A stretch of DNA of 64,000 bases from Tuberibacillus sp. Marseille-P3662 (GTDB lineage: Bacteria; Bacillota; Bacilli; Bacillales; Sporolactobacillaceae), in assembly GCF_900178005.1 (NCBI RefSeq), contig NZ_FXBS01000006.1, forward strand, positions 744,001 through 808,000. The letters are read 5' to 3'. Positions 52,503 through 63,019 of this stretch are shown piece by piece. Each line of letters opens with the position of its first letter. The stretch's first letter is position 1. The notes beneath the pieces are model-generated. The model was not told where the DNA came from, did not search any database, and saw only the letters and a program-made list of their open reading frames with translations. A program made the translations under genes and the position numbers.

Positions 52503-53288
52503 ATGAAGGGTTTTGTCTATTGTGGCATGACGCTCTTGTTCATTCTGCTTATACCGGCCACCGGTTTGGCTAAGGAGCCTGAAGAAGCTTGGGACAAACT
52601 GTCTGATCTTTCTGACCAGGTCTTTCAACTTACGGAAAGTGGTCATTATCCTGCCGCTGCTGATGCGTTACATCGCTTCGAGGAACAGTGGGAGGATTAT
52701 AGTGAATTGACAAAAATGACACCGGACAATCATGAACGTATTCTCAAATCGAGTATTGGTAAGTTGGAGCAATACCTGGACTCTTTGGACTTTGATAAGG
52801 AAGAAAAACAAGAGGCAGCTACGGAGTTTCGGCTGGTCGTTAACGCTCTGACAGATGATTCAACACCTATGTGGATGCAGTTTCATGATGATATGAACAG
52901 TCATTTTGAGCGAATGACAAAAGCTTTGAAGGCGGATGGTAGCAGTCAGTTTCAATATGAATTAAATCAATTTATGAATGATTATGACATGCTATATCCT
53001 TCCATGTTGATTGATGTCGATCAATCATCGATGAGAAAGGTTCAACAAGCAGTTCAAGATTTGGCTACTCAAAGCGATCAACTAAGTGCAAACAGCCAAT
53101 CACAATCACAATCGCTGAAAACTTTGGAAAACCGTGTTCAGACGGCTTTTGAAATGCCTCATTCGTCAAATAAAAACTTGCATTCTTTTCAATGGACAGC
53201 GCTTCCAATCGGCGGACTTATCATTTTAACATTATTGTACGTTGCTTGGCGTAAATATCAAGGAGAGAAGTCTTACTCGATTTATTAG
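52503..53288 (+). CDS. ypjB: Sporulation protein YpjB
   Basis: A 261-residue protein with a cleavable-type signal (to about residue 23), a long alpha-helical external domain and one membrane span near the C-terminus (ALPIGGLIILTLLYVAW) with a short basic tail. It fits YpjB, a protein expressed in sporulation in Bacillus; its action is unclear. The 130 bases between ypjA and ypjB show only the strong site GGGAGGGGGA near the start. Confidence 0.8.
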   Translation: MKGFVYCGMTLLFILLIPATGLAKEPEEAWDKLSDLSDQVFQLTESGHYPAAADALHRFEEQWEDYSELTKMTPDNHERILKSSIGKLEQYLDSLDFDKEEKQEAATEFRLVVNALTDDSTPMWMQFHDDMNSHFERMTKALKADGSSQFQYELNQFMNDYDMLYPSMLIDVDQSSMRKVQQAVQDLATQSDQLSANSQSQSQSLKTLENRVQTAFEMPHSSNKNLHSFQWTALPIGGLIILTLLYVAWRKYQGEKSYSIY

Positions 53289-53320
53289 AAAACGTCCACC
53301 GCTCGATCGGTGGACGTTTT
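53289..53320. terminator. Bidirectional terminator between ypjB and ypjC
   Basis: AAAACGTCCACCG (53289-53301) and CGGTGGACGTTTT (53308-53320) pair perfectly around a 6-base loop, ending both convergent genes. Confidence 0.85.
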
Positions 53321-54195
53321 TATTCGTCGAAGAGCGGCCGCTTATTTTCATCAAGCGTAAATCCTTCACCTAAGACATCATGGATATCTTCCACGGCGAC
53401 AAATGCATGAGGATCTACGCTTGTAATGACATTTTTCAATCGAAAAATCTCATTACGGCTGACGACACAATATAATACATCGCGGTTATGACCTGTATAG
53501 CCGCCGCGTGCAGAAAGCAGGGTTGCGCTGCGGTCGAGTTCTTTAATAATTTTTTGGGCAATCACTTCGTTATGATTGGATATGATCATGACAGAATTGG
53601 CTGCATAAGCTCCTTTTTGAATAAAATCAATCACTTGTGCTGCAACAAAAACCGCGACAAGCGTGTACATTGCTTGTTTGATGTCAAGATAAATTAAAGA
53701 CGATATGATAACAACAGCATCAATAACGAACATGGTTTTGCCCATTTGCATACCAAAATATTTATTACAGAGACGTGCAATGATATCCGTACCACCTGTT
53801 GTTCCGCCATAACGGAAAATAATACCGAGACCACTTCCGATAGAAACACCGGCGAATAGCGCGACAAGCGTCATATCTTCTTGGAGAGGAAAATTAAATG
53901 TGATTAAATATTGGAAAATCCAAATTGAAATGGATAAAGCAGTTGTACCAATAATGGTATAGATAAACATCGATCGACCCAACAGGCGCCAACCAATGAT
54001 AAACAAGGGAAGATTTAAAATAATATTGCTGATACCGGGATCAATCGCGAATAGGTTGTATAAAATCAGGGTAATCCCGGTGAGCCCGCCTTCACCTAAA
54101 TTATTTTGCATATTAAAATTGACAAGACCAAAGCCAAAAATCAATGATCCCAATAGTATAAAGACAACATTTTTTGTTTTGATAGGTATGCGCAT
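53320..54195 (-). CDS. ypjC: YitT family membrane protein (YpjC)
   Basis: A 291-residue protein with five to six hydrophobic segments (the YitT/DUF161 part, with GGTTGGTDIIAR) and a soluble C-terminal DUF2179 domain (TLLSARGGYTGHNRDVLYCVV, in parts). The function of the family is not settled. ATG 54195 on the minus strand has GGAGGGTTAAC upstream. It is the only minus-strand gene of the last 43 kb. Confidence 0.9.
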   Translation of the reverse strand: MRIPIKTKNVVFILLGSLIFGFGLVNFNMQNNLGEGGLTGITLILYNLFAIDPGISNIILNLPLFIIGWRLLGRSMFIYTIIGTTALSISIWIFQYLITFNFPLQEDMTLVALFAGVSIGSGLGIIFRYGGTTGGTDIIARLCNKYFGMQMGKTMFVIDAVVIISSLIYLDIKQAMYTLVAVFVAAQVIDFIQKGAYAANSVMIISNHNEVIAQKIIKELDRSATLLSARGGYTGHNRDVLYCVVSRNEIFRLKNVITSVDPHAFVAVEDIHDVLGEGFTLDENKRPLFDE

Positions 54196-54272
54196 GTTAA
54201 CCCTCCAAGATTAATTTGCCACAACGATACAAGTATAATGAAACTTCGCGCATCCTTCAAACATTAAATTAT

Positions 54273-54302
54273 TTGTCAAACGCTGTCTTAATCCGCTAAT
54301 AT
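54273..54302 (+). promoter_or_regulatory. Sigma-A-like promoter of the mazG-dapB operon
   Basis: TTGTCA (54273-54278), 18 bases, TAATAT (54297-54302), 34 bases before the mazG-type gene. Confidence 0.55.
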
Positions 54303-54336
54303 AACTACATAAGGGTTATTAGGGGAGACTTGAGAA

Positions 54337-54681
54337 ATGTCAGAAAAACAAACGATAGAATTGATGCAAAAACAAGTTGACGACTATATTAGTCAGTTTA
54401 AAGAAGGTTACTTTTCACCACTCGCCTTAACGGCCCGGCTAACGGAAGAGTTGGGTGAGCTTGCGCGGGAAATCAATCACTATCATGGTGAGAAGCCGAA
54501 GAAATCAACGGAAGCAGCGAATACGGTGGAAGAAGAATTGGGTGATTTATTATTCGTTGTGATTTGTATGGCTAATTCATTAAATATTGATTTAAGTGAA
54601 GCCTTACAGCGTGTGTTGGACAAGTTCAATACACGTGATCAAGATCGCTGGACAAAAATTGATACAGAGGGGGATAGATAA
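54337..54681 (+). CDS. ypjD: MazG-type nucleotide pyrophosphohydrolase YpjD
   Basis: A 114-residue single MazG domain that hydrolyses nucleotide triphosphates to monophosphates. The metal-binding EExxE/ExxD pattern is seen in [14 protein letters not shown] and [17 protein letters not shown]. It probably cleans up unusual nucleotides. The stop overlaps dapB by one base. Confidence 0.92.
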   Translation: MSEKQTIELMQKQVDDYISQFKEGYFSPLALTARLTEELGELAREINHYHGEKPKKSTEAANTVEEELGDLLFVVICMANSLNIDLSEALQRVLDKFNTRDQDRWTKIDTEGDR

Positions 54682-55484
54682 TGGCACAAACCATTAACAT
54701 TGCCGTGGCTGGTCCAAGAGGAAAAATGGGGTCTGAGGCGATACATATGATTCAAGAAACGTCTCATTTTAACTTAGCTGGTGTCATTGATCACAAGCAT
54801 GAAGGAAAAATGGTGGCGGATCTGCCGGGGCTGCCCGAATTAGAACGGCCCGTTTATACAGATATTGACCGTTGCTTTTCCAATGAAACGGTAGATGTCT
54901 TAATTGATTTTACGCATCCTGATATTGGTAAAAAACATATTCAAAAAGCGATTAATTATAATATTCGTCCCGTAATCGGTACTTCCGGATTCACGAGTGA
55001 AGATGTCGATTATTTTACAAAGGAAGCTAAGGCAAAAGAGTTGGGGGGAATGATCGCACCTAACTTCGCTGTCGGTGCTGTCCTTATGATGAAATTTAGT
55101 CAAATGGCTGCCAAATATTTACCGGATGTCGAAATTATTGAGAAACACCATGATCAGAAGAAAGATGCTCCATCTGGAACGGCGGTTAAAACTGCTGAAA
55201 TGATTCATAACAACCGGGAAGAGATGACACAAGGTCATCCCGAAGAACAAGAGCTTATTCAAGGTGCTCGCGGTGCGGAAGATCAAGGTTTAAGAATACA
55301 TAGTGTCCGTTTACCTGGCTTGGTGGCTCATCAAGAAGTAATCTTTGGCGGAGACGGTCAGTTATTAACGGTCAAACATGATTCGTTTAATCGTAAGTCA
55401 TTTATGTCGGGTGTTCGTTATGCCGTTGATACTGTCATGAATTTAGACACAATTGTATATGGCCTAGATCAAATAATGGATTGA
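54681..55484 (+). CDS. dapB: 4-hydroxy-tetrahydrodipicolinate reductase
   Basis: A 267-residue NAD(P)H enzyme of lysine and diaminopimelate synthesis; dipicolinate for spores also branches from this route. The nucleotide-binding GPRGKMG, DFTHPD, GTSGFT, and the catalytic [15 protein letters not shown] are intact. Starts in the TAATG overlap with ypjD. Confidence 0.96.
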   Translation: MAQTINIAVAGPRGKMGSEAIHMIQETSHFNLAGVIDHKHEGKMVADLPGLPELERPVYTDIDRCFSNETVDVLIDFTHPDIGKKHIQKAINYNIRPVIGTSGFTSEDVDYFTKEAKAKELGGMIAPNFAVGAVLMMKFSQMAAKYLPDVEIIEKHHDQKKDAPSGTAVKTAEMIHNNREEMTQGHPEEQELIQGARGAEDQGLRIHSVRLPGLVAHQEVIFGGDGQLLTVKHDSFNRKSFMSGVRYAVDTVMNLDTIVYGLDQIMD

Positions 55485-55493
55485 GGGATGATC

Positions 55494-55907
55494 ATGAAAA
55501 TTGCTTTAATTGCTCATGACAAAAAGAAAGACGACCTTGTCCAGTTTTCCCTAGCTTATCAACCGATATTAAAGGATCATGAACTGTTTGCTACGGGGAC
55601 AACCGGAAGTCGTGTCATGGAAGCGACAGGTCTTGATATTTACCGTTTTCAATCAGGGCCATTAGGTGGCGATCAGCAAGTCGGGGCCCGGATTGCCCAA
55701 AATGATATGGACTTAATTATTTTCTTTCGTGATCCACTAACGGCACAACCTCATGAGCCGGATATTAATGCTTTGATTCGTTTAGCTGATGTGTATAGTA
55801 TCCCGCTCGCAACCAATATGGCAACCGCTGAAATTTTGATGCATGCCCTTGAACGCGGTGAGCTGCATTGGCGTGAGGTCATTCGTTCTAGGCAGCAACA
55901 AGATTAG
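55494..55907 (+). CDS. mgsA: Methylglyoxal synthase
   Basis: A 137-residue enzyme converting dihydroxyacetone phosphate to methylglyoxal and phosphate. [33 protein letters not shown] and the catalytic Asp in [14 protein letters not shown] are present. In B. subtilis bshB1 follows; here bshA follows directly after 22 bases. ATG 55494 with GAGGGATGA upstream. Confidence 0.95.
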   Translation: MKIALIAHDKKKDDLVQFSLAYQPILKDHELFATGTTGSRVMEATGLDIYRFQSGPLGGDQQVGARIAQNDMDLIIFFRDPLTAQPHEPDINALIRLADVYSIPLATNMATAEILMHALERGELHWREVIRSRQQQD

Positions 55908-55929
55908 CAAAGAGATAGGGGAGAGCTAT

Positions 55930-57066
55930 ATGACACTTAAAATTGGTATTACTTGTTATCCAACGGTAGGCGGTTCCGGGGTCGTTGCTACCGAGTTAGG
56001 AAAGAAGTTGGCAGAGAAAGGTCATGAAGTTCATTTCATTACATCCAGCCTCCCCTTTAGACTGGAAAAAGCCCCTAGAAACATTTACTTTCATGAGGTG
56101 GAAGTCAACCAATATGCTGTTTTCCGTTATCCACCTTATGATTTAACGCTCGCCAGTAAGATGGCTGAAGTAGCTAAAAGGGAAGGTCTAGATTTATTGC
56201 ACGTTCATTATGCTGTTCCACACGCGGTCTGTGCTTATCTTGCCAAACAAATGGTTGGCGATTCGCTCAAAATTGTAACAACCCTTCATGGGACTGATAT
56301 AACGGTTTTAGGCTATGATCCCTCATTAAGCCATATGATTCGTTTCGGTATTGACTACTCGGATGCGGTGACGGCTGTATCTAATGACTTGATTAGGCAA
56401 ACACAGGAACTGTTAGGAACGTCAAAACCGATTATACCTGTATACAATTTTGTTGATGAGGCGACTTACCATGAACTTGATTCCGGTGATTTAAAAGCAG
56501 ATTTGGGCATTCAAGCAGATGAGAAGGTGATTGTTCACATTTCGAACTTCCGAAGAGTGAAACGTGTACCTGATGTTGTGGAGGCATTCGCAAACATTCG
56601 TAAGTCAGTTAAAGCGAAGTTACTTCTAATTGGGGATGGACCTGAATTAACGGTTTCAACGTCCTTAGCTGAACAGCTTGGTATTCGCGATGACATTATT
56701 GTTTTAGGGAAACAGGAAAATGTCTCTGATATCTTATCAATCAGCGACTTAGCCATGCTGCTATCAGCTAAGGAAAGCTTTGGGTTGATCTTGCTTGAAG
56801 CGGCTTCATGCGGAGTGCCAGCCATAGGGACAGCGGTGGGCGGCATTCCTGAAGTGATTGAAAATGATGCCAGCGGATTTATCGTTGATGTGGGAGATAC
56901 GGAAGCCGCCGCCACAAAGGCTGTGCAATTATTGACGGATTCAACACTTCATGAATCTATGGCCCGTCACGCGGTTGAACTTGCGAGAACGCGGTTTCAT
57001 TCAGACAAGATTGTAGAACAATACGAAGCTGTGTATCATCAAGTGTTAGAGGGTCAGGAGGTCTAA
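55930..57066 (+). CDS. bshA: N-acetyl-alpha-D-glucosaminyl-L-malate synthase BshA
   Basis: A 378-residue GT4 glycosyltransferase doing the first step of bacillithiol synthesis, joining GlcNAc to malate. [16 protein letters not shown] at the start, [18 protein letters not shown] and the [10 protein letters not shown] acceptor/donor motif near the end are present. The partner deacetylase gene bshB1, normally just upstream, is missing here. ATG 55930 with GGGGAGAG upstream. Confidence 0.95.
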   Translation: MTLKIGITCYPTVGGSGVVATELGKKLAEKGHEVHFITSSLPFRLEKAPRNIYFHEVEVNQYAVFRYPPYDLTLASKMAEVAKREGLDLLHVHYAVPHAVCAYLAKQMVGDSLKIVTTLHGTDITVLGYDPSLSHMIRFGIDYSDAVTAVSNDLIRQTQELLGTSKPIIPVYNFVDEATYHELDSGDLKADLGIQADEKVIVHISNFRRVKRVPDVVEAFANIRKSVKAKLLLIGDGPELTVSTSLAEQLGIRDDIIVLGKQENVSDILSISDLAMLLSAKESFGLILLEAASCGVPAIGTAVGGIPEVIENDASGFIVDVGDTEAAATKAVQLLTDSTLHESMARHAVELARTRFHSDKIVEQYEAVYHQVLEGQEV

Positions 57067-57068
57067 CA

Positions 57069-58280
57069 GTGATGTCCCAACGATTTGAACAAGCTGCACC
57101 TGTTTTACACATATTAAACGAGGCGGGTTATGCCGCCTATTTTGTCGGGGGTTCGGTCAGGGATTTCTATTTAGGTCGGGATATTGCGGATGTCGATATT
57201 GCAACATCGGCAACGCCACATCAAGTTATGGACTTGTTTGACAAAACGTTTCCCATCGGTATTGAACATGGCACTGTTTTGGTTCGCTTTCAACATAACG
57301 ATTATGAGATTACCACATTTCGATCAGAAGCGGATTACGATGATTTTAGGCATCCATCAACGGTCCGCTTTGAAACGTCTATTGAGAGCGATTTACAACG
57401 CCGCGATTTTACCATGAATGCAATGGCACTTGATAAGCATCAAGAATTATTGGACCCTTATGGAGGTCGTGTTGACTTAAGCAAGTATCTGTTACGGACA
57501 GTAGGTCGAGCGAATGACCGTTTTCAAGAGGACCCGCTTCGCATTTTACGCGGGACGAGGTTCTCTGCCCAATTAGGCGTTTCTCCAACTGAAGTGACAA
57601 CATCAGCGATGCAAAATCAGGCGCATCTTTTAGAAAAAATTGCGATTGAAAGAATCCATACTGAATTCACAAAGCTGCTTGCGGGCCGCTATTTAAAACA
57701 TGGGATTAATTTGTTGATTCAAACGAACTTGCATCATTATTTACCCTATATGGCCCGGCGATCCGATGAATTATTGAAATTGGGGCAAGACCATCTTTGG
57801 CAATTGGATACGAATGATCAACGCTGGGCGGCTTGCCTATATCGGCTGGATTTAGGCGATGATCTGGCCTTTTTTTTAAAACGATGGCGATTTTCCAAAA
57901 AAAGTTCTGGGCATATTCAAGTCTTAGTGAATGGACTTAAAACCTTCAGAAGGGAACACTTAACGCCATGGTTGATCTATCGGACAGGTATTCAAGCCTC
58001 GCGCCAAATTAGTGCCATAATAGATCTTTTAAATTCGGGAGAGGGAACATATGTACAGAGGGTTGAAGCAATGATTGAACAACTTCCTATTCATTCCAGA
58101 GCAGAATTGTTTGTCGATGGGCATGATTTGGTATGTTGGATTGAGCAGAAGCCGGGTCCATGGATTGCGGAAGCTCTAGAGCGGATTGAAAAAGCTGTCA
58201 CCTCGCATCAGGTTTTAAATCAAAGTGATGCCATCAGAAGGTGGGTGGAAACGTGTCTGAAACCAGAAATGAAATTTTGA
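57069..58280 (+). CDS. cca: CCA-adding tRNA nucleotidyltransferase
   Basis: A 403-residue class II enzyme adding or repairing the CCA end of tRNA. The nucleotidyltransferase core is FVGGSVRDFYLGRDIADVDIATSA (read in parts), with the RRDFTMNAMA and RFQEDPLRILRGTRF segments. GTG 57069 has AGGAGG at 7 bases; the next codon ATG 57072 is the other choice. The end overlaps birA by 28 bases. Confidence 0.94.
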   Translation: MMSQRFEQAAPVLHILNEAGYAAYFVGGSVRDFYLGRDIADVDIATSATPHQVMDLFDKTFPIGIEHGTVLVRFQHNDYEITTFRSEADYDDFRHPSTVRFETSIESDLQRRDFTMNAMALDKHQELLDPYGGRVDLSKYLLRTVGRANDRFQEDPLRILRGTRFSAQLGVSPTEVTTSAMQNQAHLLEKIAIERIHTEFTKLLAGRYLKHGINLLIQTNLHHYLPYMARRSDELLKLGQDHLWQLDTNDQRWAACLYRLDLGDDLAFFLKRWRFSKKSSGHIQVLVNGLKTFRREHLTPWLIYRTGIQASRQISAIIDLLNSGEGTYVQRVEAMIEQLPIHSRAELFVDGHDLVCWIEQKPGPWIAEALERIEKAVTSHQVLNQSDAIRRWVETCLKPEMKF

Positions 58281-59233
58281 AGCAACTTATCATCCATAAA
58301 GGTGAATATGTTTCCGGACAAATGCTTAGCGATGCCATTGGTTGTTCCCGAACAGCCGTCTGGAAACAGGTTAAAGAGCTTATTCATGGCGGTTATGAGA
58401 TTGAATCCGTTAATAGAAAGGGTTATCGTTTATTAAGTTCAAGCGGTCAACTAACGGTTACTGAAATTCAAACAGGCTTGAATACACAAACATTGGGGAC
58501 GCGTATACATTTATATGATCAATTGCCGTCAACGCAAAAAAAAGCCCATTATTTCGCGGAGGAAGGAGCAGAAGAAGGGACAATTGTAATTGCTGAAGAG
58601 CAAACACAAGGACGGGGCCGTTTAGGCCGTGCCTGGCATTCTCCAAAAGGAACAGGTATATGGATGAGTACGATGCTCCGACCTGATATTAAACCGCGCC
58701 AAGCCCCGCAGTTGACACTATTAACGGCTGTAGCTCTTGTCAAAGCAATAAAAAAGGCTGTAGGCATTGAATGTCAAATTAAATGGCCGAATGATATTTT
58801 ATATAAGGGCAAAAAGCTTGTCGGCATTTTAACAGAGTTACAGACGGAAACGGATTCAATCAGGGCTGTGTTGGTTGGGACCGGACTGAATGTCAATCAA
58901 TCAAAGGAAGACATACCAGAGAATCTCCATGACGTGGCGACTTCGCTTAAGATCATCAAGGGTGAAGAGGTGGATCGGATACGTCTGATACAGTGTATTT
59001 TAGAAGCTTTTGAATCGCTATATCTGACTTACTTACAAGAAGGGTTTAACATCATTAGATTGATGTGGGAAAGCTATGCTTTAACAATCGGTCAATCCTT
59101 GACAGCACAAGCGACTAACGGTGAAACGGTGACAGGCATCGCCCAAGGCATTGATGAAGCAGGGCTATTACTTCTTAAGGATGAACAGGGAACGCAATAT
59201 AAGGTTTTGTCCGCTAATATTCGTTCGGTTTAA
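58253..59233 (+). CDS. birA: Biotin-protein ligase/biotin operon repressor BirA
   Basis: A 326-residue bifunctional protein: N-terminal winged helix-turn-helix ([21 protein letters not shown]) and a ligase domain with the biotinyl-AMP loop [16 protein letters not shown] and KWPNDI. It biotinylates acetyl-CoA carboxylase and represses biotin genes. GTG 58253 has AGGTGGGTGG upstream; an in-frame GTG at 58241 is within that site. Confidence 0.94.
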   Translation: MSETRNEILKQLIIHKGEYVSGQMLSDAIGCSRTAVWKQVKELIHGGYEIESVNRKGYRLLSSSGQLTVTEIQTGLNTQTLGTRIHLYDQLPSTQKKAHYFAEEGAEEGTIVIAEEQTQGRGRLGRAWHSPKGTGIWMSTMLRPDIKPRQAPQLTLLTAVALVKAIKKAVGIECQIKWPNDILYKGKKLVGILTELQTETDSIRAVLVGTGLNVNQSKEDIPENLHDVATSLKIIKGEEVDRIRLIQCILEAFESLYLTYLQEGFNIIRLMWESYALTIGQSLTAQATNGETVTGIAQGIDEAGLLLLKDEQGTQYKVLSANIRSV

Positions 59234-59250
59234 TAACGAAGGGAGCATTG

Positions 59251-60096
59251 ATGATGACATCCATTGGAACGTTTCGGACCATGAAGCAACAGAATGAATC
59301 GATTGCTATGATTACTGCATACGATTATCCGTCGGCTAAGCTCGTCGAAAGTGCTGATGTCGATATGATATTGGTCGGGGATTCCGTCGGTATGGTGGCT
59401 ATGGGATATGATTCAACGGTACCGGTGACGTTGGATGATATGGTGCTACATACAAAAGCTGTTAAACGCGGTGCCAAACATGTTTTTACCGTCACGGATC
59501 TTCCATTTATGACTTATCATGGATTGATTTCTGAAACATTGACAAATGCTAGGCGATTAATGCAAGACGGCGGATGTGATGCTATCAAAATGGAAGGGGC
59601 AGGTCCTATCTGTGACCACATTCGAACTTTAACACGAGCTGGTGTACCCATTGTTGCTCATTTAGGACTTACACCCCAATCCGCCGGTGTACTGGGAGGA
59701 TATAAGGTACAAGGCAAAGGTTTGAAAGATGCCAAGCAATTAATCAATGATGCCAAATCCGTTGAAGACGCTGGCGCATTTGCTTTGGTCTTGGAGTGTG
59801 TTCCACAACAACTTGCACAGAAAATCACAACACACTTAACAATCCCCGTTATCGGTATTGGAGCTGGTGCCGGAACTGATGGCCAAGTGCTTGTCTATCA
59901 TGATGTTATTGGCTATGGAGTGGAGCACGTTCCAAAGTTTGTGAAGCAATATGCTCAAGTGGGTGAAACGATTCAGCAAGCGATTTTGGACTATATTCAA
60001 GATGTTAAAAATGACGCCTTTCCTTCCGATGATCATAGCTTCAACATGCAAGAGGATACATTAAAGGCTCTTAATAAAAGCAGGGATCAATCATGA
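59251..60096 (+). CDS. panB: 3-methyl-2-oxobutanoate hydroxymethyltransferase
   Basis: A 281-residue TIM-barrel enzyme, first step of pantothenate synthesis. [30 protein letters not shown] and [16 protein letters not shown] are family motifs. ATG 59251 or 59254 follows AAGGGAG. Overlaps panC by 4 bases (ATGA). Confidence 0.95.
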   Translation: MMTSIGTFRTMKQQNESIAMITAYDYPSAKLVESADVDMILVGDSVGMVAMGYDSTVPVTLDDMVLHTKAVKRGAKHVFTVTDLPFMTYHGLISETLTNARRLMQDGGCDAIKMEGAGPICDHIRTLTRAGVPIVAHLGLTPQSAGVLGGYKVQGKGLKDAKQLINDAKSVEDAGAFALVLECVPQQLAQKITTHLTIPVIGIGAGAGTDGQVLVYHDVIGYGVEHVPKFVKQYAQVGETIQQAILDYIQDVKNDAFPSDDHSFNMQEDTLKALNKSRDQS

Positions 60097-60941
60097 AAGT
60101 GGTTACAACTCCAAGGGAATATCAATCGCTAATCGCTGATTATCAAAATGAGGGTCAATCGATCGCCTTCGTACCAACGATGGGTTTTTTACATGAAGGT
60201 CACTTATCATTGATTGATAAGGCTAAAAAAAAGTCTGATATTGTTGTTATGAGTATTTTTGTTAATCCGACCCAATTTGGCCCGAATGAAGATTTTGACA
60301 GTTATCCAAGGAATCTGTCAAGAGACAAGGTTTTAGCTGAGCAATATGGCGTCCATATCGTATTCATTCCTAAGGTGGAGGATATGTATCCTAATAACCG
60401 GATGTTTATGGTGAATGTTTTGGATCGTGTTGATGTCTTATGCGGAGCCAGTCGGCCAGGTCACTTTGACGGGGTTGCGACAGTGTTGTTAAAGCTTTTC
60501 AACATCATCCGACCGGATACTGCTTTCTTTGGCATGAAGGACGCCCAACAATTGGCAGTTGTTAAAGGTCTGGTTGAAAGTTTTCATATGCCTGTGACCG
60601 TTGTGGGCTGTCCGACCGTTCGTGAGGCCGATGGGTTAGCGAAAAGTTCTCGCAATGTTCGTTTAACCGACATTGAAAGGACAGAGGCCGTTCATATTTT
60701 TAAAGTGCTTGAAAAGGCGAAACATGATTATGAACAAGGGGTTTTAGCTATTCAGTCGATTCAATCGACCGTTTTAAATGAACTAAATAGGTATATTAAG
60801 AATGGAAGCATTGATTATGTAGAGGTTTACACTTATCCTGAACTTAATTTTCAATTTGAAACAGCTAACCAAATGATCATTGCTGTTGCCATTCAATATT
60901 CACAAGCTCGACTGATCGATAATGTTGTGATTGAACTTTAA
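60093..60941 (+). CDS. panC: Pantothenate synthetase
   Basis: A 282-residue ATP-dependent ligase joining pantoate and beta-alanine. [32 protein letters not shown] and [11 protein letters not shown] match the family; the usual KMSKSR-like loop appears as [11 protein letters not shown]. panD for beta-alanine, normally next, is not here. A terminator-like hairpin follows about 50 bases on. Confidence 0.95.
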   Translation: MKVVTTPREYQSLIADYQNEGQSIAFVPTMGFLHEGHLSLIDKAKKKSDIVVMSIFVNPTQFGPNEDFDSYPRNLSRDKVLAEQYGVHIVFIPKVEDMYPNNRMFMVNVLDRVDVLCGASRPGHFDGVATVLLKLFNIIRPDTAFFGMKDAQQLAVVKGLVESFHMPVTVVGCPTVREADGLAKSSRNVRLTDIERTEAVHIFKVLEKAKHDYEQGVLAIQSIQSTVLNELNRYIKNGSIDYVEVYTYPELNFQFETANQMIIAVAIQYSQARLIDNVVIEL

Positions 60942-60993
60942 TGAGTTGATTCTTGCCAAATCGATTGTTTTTGATTACGATAAGAGATGAAAA

Positions 60994-61025
60994 AAACGAA
61001 ACCCGCGGTAAGGTTTCGTTTAAAA
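60994..61025 (+). terminator. Terminator after panC
   Basis: AAACGAAACC (60994-61003) pairs perfectly with GGTTTCGTTT (61012-61021) around an 8-base loop. The T run is short and partly within the stem. It could work in either direction. Confidence 0.7.
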
Positions 61026-61133
61026 GTGTCTGGGTTAGGTTAGGTGATTTTCCCTTTGCTATCTGGGTAGTTATAGTGTAAGCACCACCTGCTGCGACTA
61101 TGAATAGAAAGTTTTGTGTCAAGGAGGATATCA

Positions 61134-61313
61134 ATGGGAGAACAAGCAGAATTGGTTTCAACTGTCAATATTCAACGCATGGATGAATTATATCAAATCA
61201 TCGATATTCTAAATAAAACGTTGAAGCATCAGGGCTACATATTTGGATTGTCGCAGCATGAGGAACAGTGGGTGTTTCGTATTTATCAGACACAAGTGAA
61301 TGGATCATCATGA
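61134..61313 (+). CDS. ypmA: Small protein YpmA (DUF4264)
   Basis: A 59-residue acidic protein (ELYQIIDILNKTLKHQGYIFGLS) matching YpmA by size, composition and position before ypmB. Function unknown. ATG 61134 has AAGGAGGATATC upstream. Its stop overlaps the ypmB start (ATGA). The 190 bases before it hold only the panC terminator; dinG is missing. Confidence 0.8.
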   Translation: MGEQAELVSTVNIQRMDELYQIIDILNKTLKHQGYIFGLSQHEEQWVFRIYQTQVNGSS

Positions 61314-61786
61314 AAAAAATTATTTTCTCGATCTTAGCCGTTGTAGCCTTGCTCGTTTGGCAAGGTTGGAGTATTTATGATGATGCTCGAGGCTATCAGA
61401 ATAAGCAAATCAATGCTGCAAAAGAGACACTTAAGAATCGAGCGGATGTCAAAACCATTAAGAATATACATCCGTACTATGGATCGAAAACGTATATGAT
61501 TGCCAATGTAAAACTTAAAAAAGGTTCTGAAGCCTATATTTGGTTACCTCAAGCAGATGATGGAACAGTGGTTGTCAAATCAGCTGAAGAAGGTGTGACG
61601 GCGGATCAAGTTGCTGAAACGGTTCGTAAGACAGAAGGTGTTAAGTCGGTGGTCGATGTGACATTAGGAATGTTTAACGGAATACCAGCATGGGAGATCA
61701 AATATATCACTGAAAACGATCAATATGTATTTGGCTATTATGCATTTGCAAATGGTGATTATATGAACAATATTAAAATTAGTTAG
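61310..61786 (+). CDS. ypmB: Membrane-anchored protein YpmB (DUF5590, PepSY-like)
   Basis: A 158-residue protein with an N-terminal membrane anchor (residues 4-22) and an outside domain with two PepSY-like halves (TADQVAETVRKTEGVKSV and GIPAWEIKYI). Function unknown; the fold is often linked to binding or control of secreted enzymes. Follows ypmA by overlap and precedes aspB by 25 bases. Confidence 0.82.
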   Translation: MKKIIFSILAVVALLVWQGWSIYDDARGYQNKQINAAKETLKNRADVKTIKNIHPYYGSKTYMIANVKLKKGSEAYIWLPQADDGTVVVKSAEEGVTADQVAETVRKTEGVKSVVDVTLGMFNGIPAWEIKYITENDQYVFGYYAFANGDYMNNIKIS

Positions 61787-61811
61787 TATGAAGGGATGGC
61801 GGTTTATTTTT

Positions 61812-62993
61812 ATGGAATTATCCAATCGGGCGGAACAAATTACACCATCATCGACATTAGCCATCACAGCTAAAGCTAATGAATTAAAAAGCCAAGGGCA
61901 CGATGTCATCGGTTTGGCAGCAGGTGAACCAGATTATAATACACCCAACCACATTATTCAAGCAGCTACGGAAGCCGCTAAGAATGGTCATACGAAATAT
62001 ACCCCATCAGGTGGCATGCCGGCCTTAAAGGAAGCGATTAAAGATAAGTTCCAAAATGATCAAGGGCTTAATTATGAAACCAATAATATTATCGTGACAA
62101 CGGGAGCCAAACACGCCTTATATTTAACGTTTCAAGCTTTGATTAATCCAGGTGATGAAGTCATCATTCCGGCACCATATTGGGTCAGCTATCCCGAGCA
62201 AGTAAAATTGGCTGGCGGAAATCCGGTAGTTATCCCCGCTTTGGAAGATCATCACTTCAGAATAACTGTGGACCAACTTAGAGGCGTCGTAACCGAGAAA
62301 ACGAAAGCGTTGGTTATCAATTCACCGAGTAACCCAACAGGGATGATATACAAACCTGAAGAACTTAAAGCTATTGGTAAGTTTTGTCTAGAAAATGGCA
62401 TAACTGTGGTTTCAGATGAAATTTATGAGACGTTGATTTATGATGGTGCTGAGGTAACATCAATGGCCTCCTTGTCACCTGAACTGAAAGACAATACGGT
62501 TATTATAAATGGTGTTTCTAAATCACATGCTATGACAGGATGGCGTATTGGATACGCAGCGGGACCGTCTGATATGATTAAAGCTATGACCAATATTGCA
62601 AGTCACAGTACATCTAATCCGGCATCAATATCCCAACATGCTGCTTTGGCAGCTTATACAGGACCTCAAGAGCCTTTGAAGGACATGAGGGATGCGTTTG
62701 AGGAACGACTGAATTATGCCTTTGAGCGTGTTATTAATATTCCAGGATTAGCATGCATAAAACCTAAAGGCGCTTTTTACTTGTTCCCAAATGCACGTAA
62801 GGCAAGTGAGATGTGTGGTTTTAATCATGTATCGGAATGGGTTAAAGCATTGCTTGAAGAACAGAAAGTCGGGTTAGTCCCAGGTGAAGGATTTGGCGCT
62901 CCTGATTATGTAAGATTGTCCTATGCCATATCATTGGAACAAATGAAAGAAGCGCTAGATCGTATTAACCAATTCATGGAAGATCATATTTAG
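61812..62993 (+). CDS. aspB: Aspartate aminotransferase
   Basis: A 393-residue PLP aminotransferase exchanging amino groups between aspartate and 2-oxoglutarate. [32 protein letters not shown] and the PLP Lys in [16 protein letters not shown] are intact. ATG 61812 gives the family start, though the closest ribosome-binding site is weak. Co-transcribed with ypmA-ypmB and followed after 26 bases by asnS. Confidence 0.95.
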   Translation: MELSNRAEQITPSSTLAITAKANELKSQGHDVIGLAAGEPDYNTPNHIIQAATEAAKNGHTKYTPSGGMPALKEAIKDKFQNDQGLNYETNNIIVTTGAKHALYLTFQALINPGDEVIIPAPYWVSYPEQVKLAGGNPVVIPALEDHHFRITVDQLRGVVTEKTKALVINSPSNPTGMIYKPEELKAIGKFCLENGITVVSDEIYETLIYDGAEVTSMASLSPELKDNTVIINGVSKSHAMTGWRIGYAAGPSDMIKAMTNIASHSTSNPASISQHAALAAYTGPQEPLKDMRDAFEERLNYAFERVINIPGLACIKPKGAFYLFPNARKASEMCGFNHVSEWVKALLEEQKVGLVPGEGFGAPDYVRLSYAISLEQMKEALDRINQFMEDHI

Positions 62994-63019
62994 TAACAAT
63001 TTGGGTTGGAGGTAGTCGC

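Noticed and set aside
53320-54195. YitT gene as a sign of an inserted island because of its opposite strand
   Set aside because: The position after ypjB matches ypjC in related genomes, and base composition looks like its neighbours.
60877-61161. Open frame of about 94 codons on the minus strand after panC
   Set aside because: It spans the panC terminator hairpin and the 5' part of ypmA, has no good ribosome-binding site, and shows no recognisable domain.
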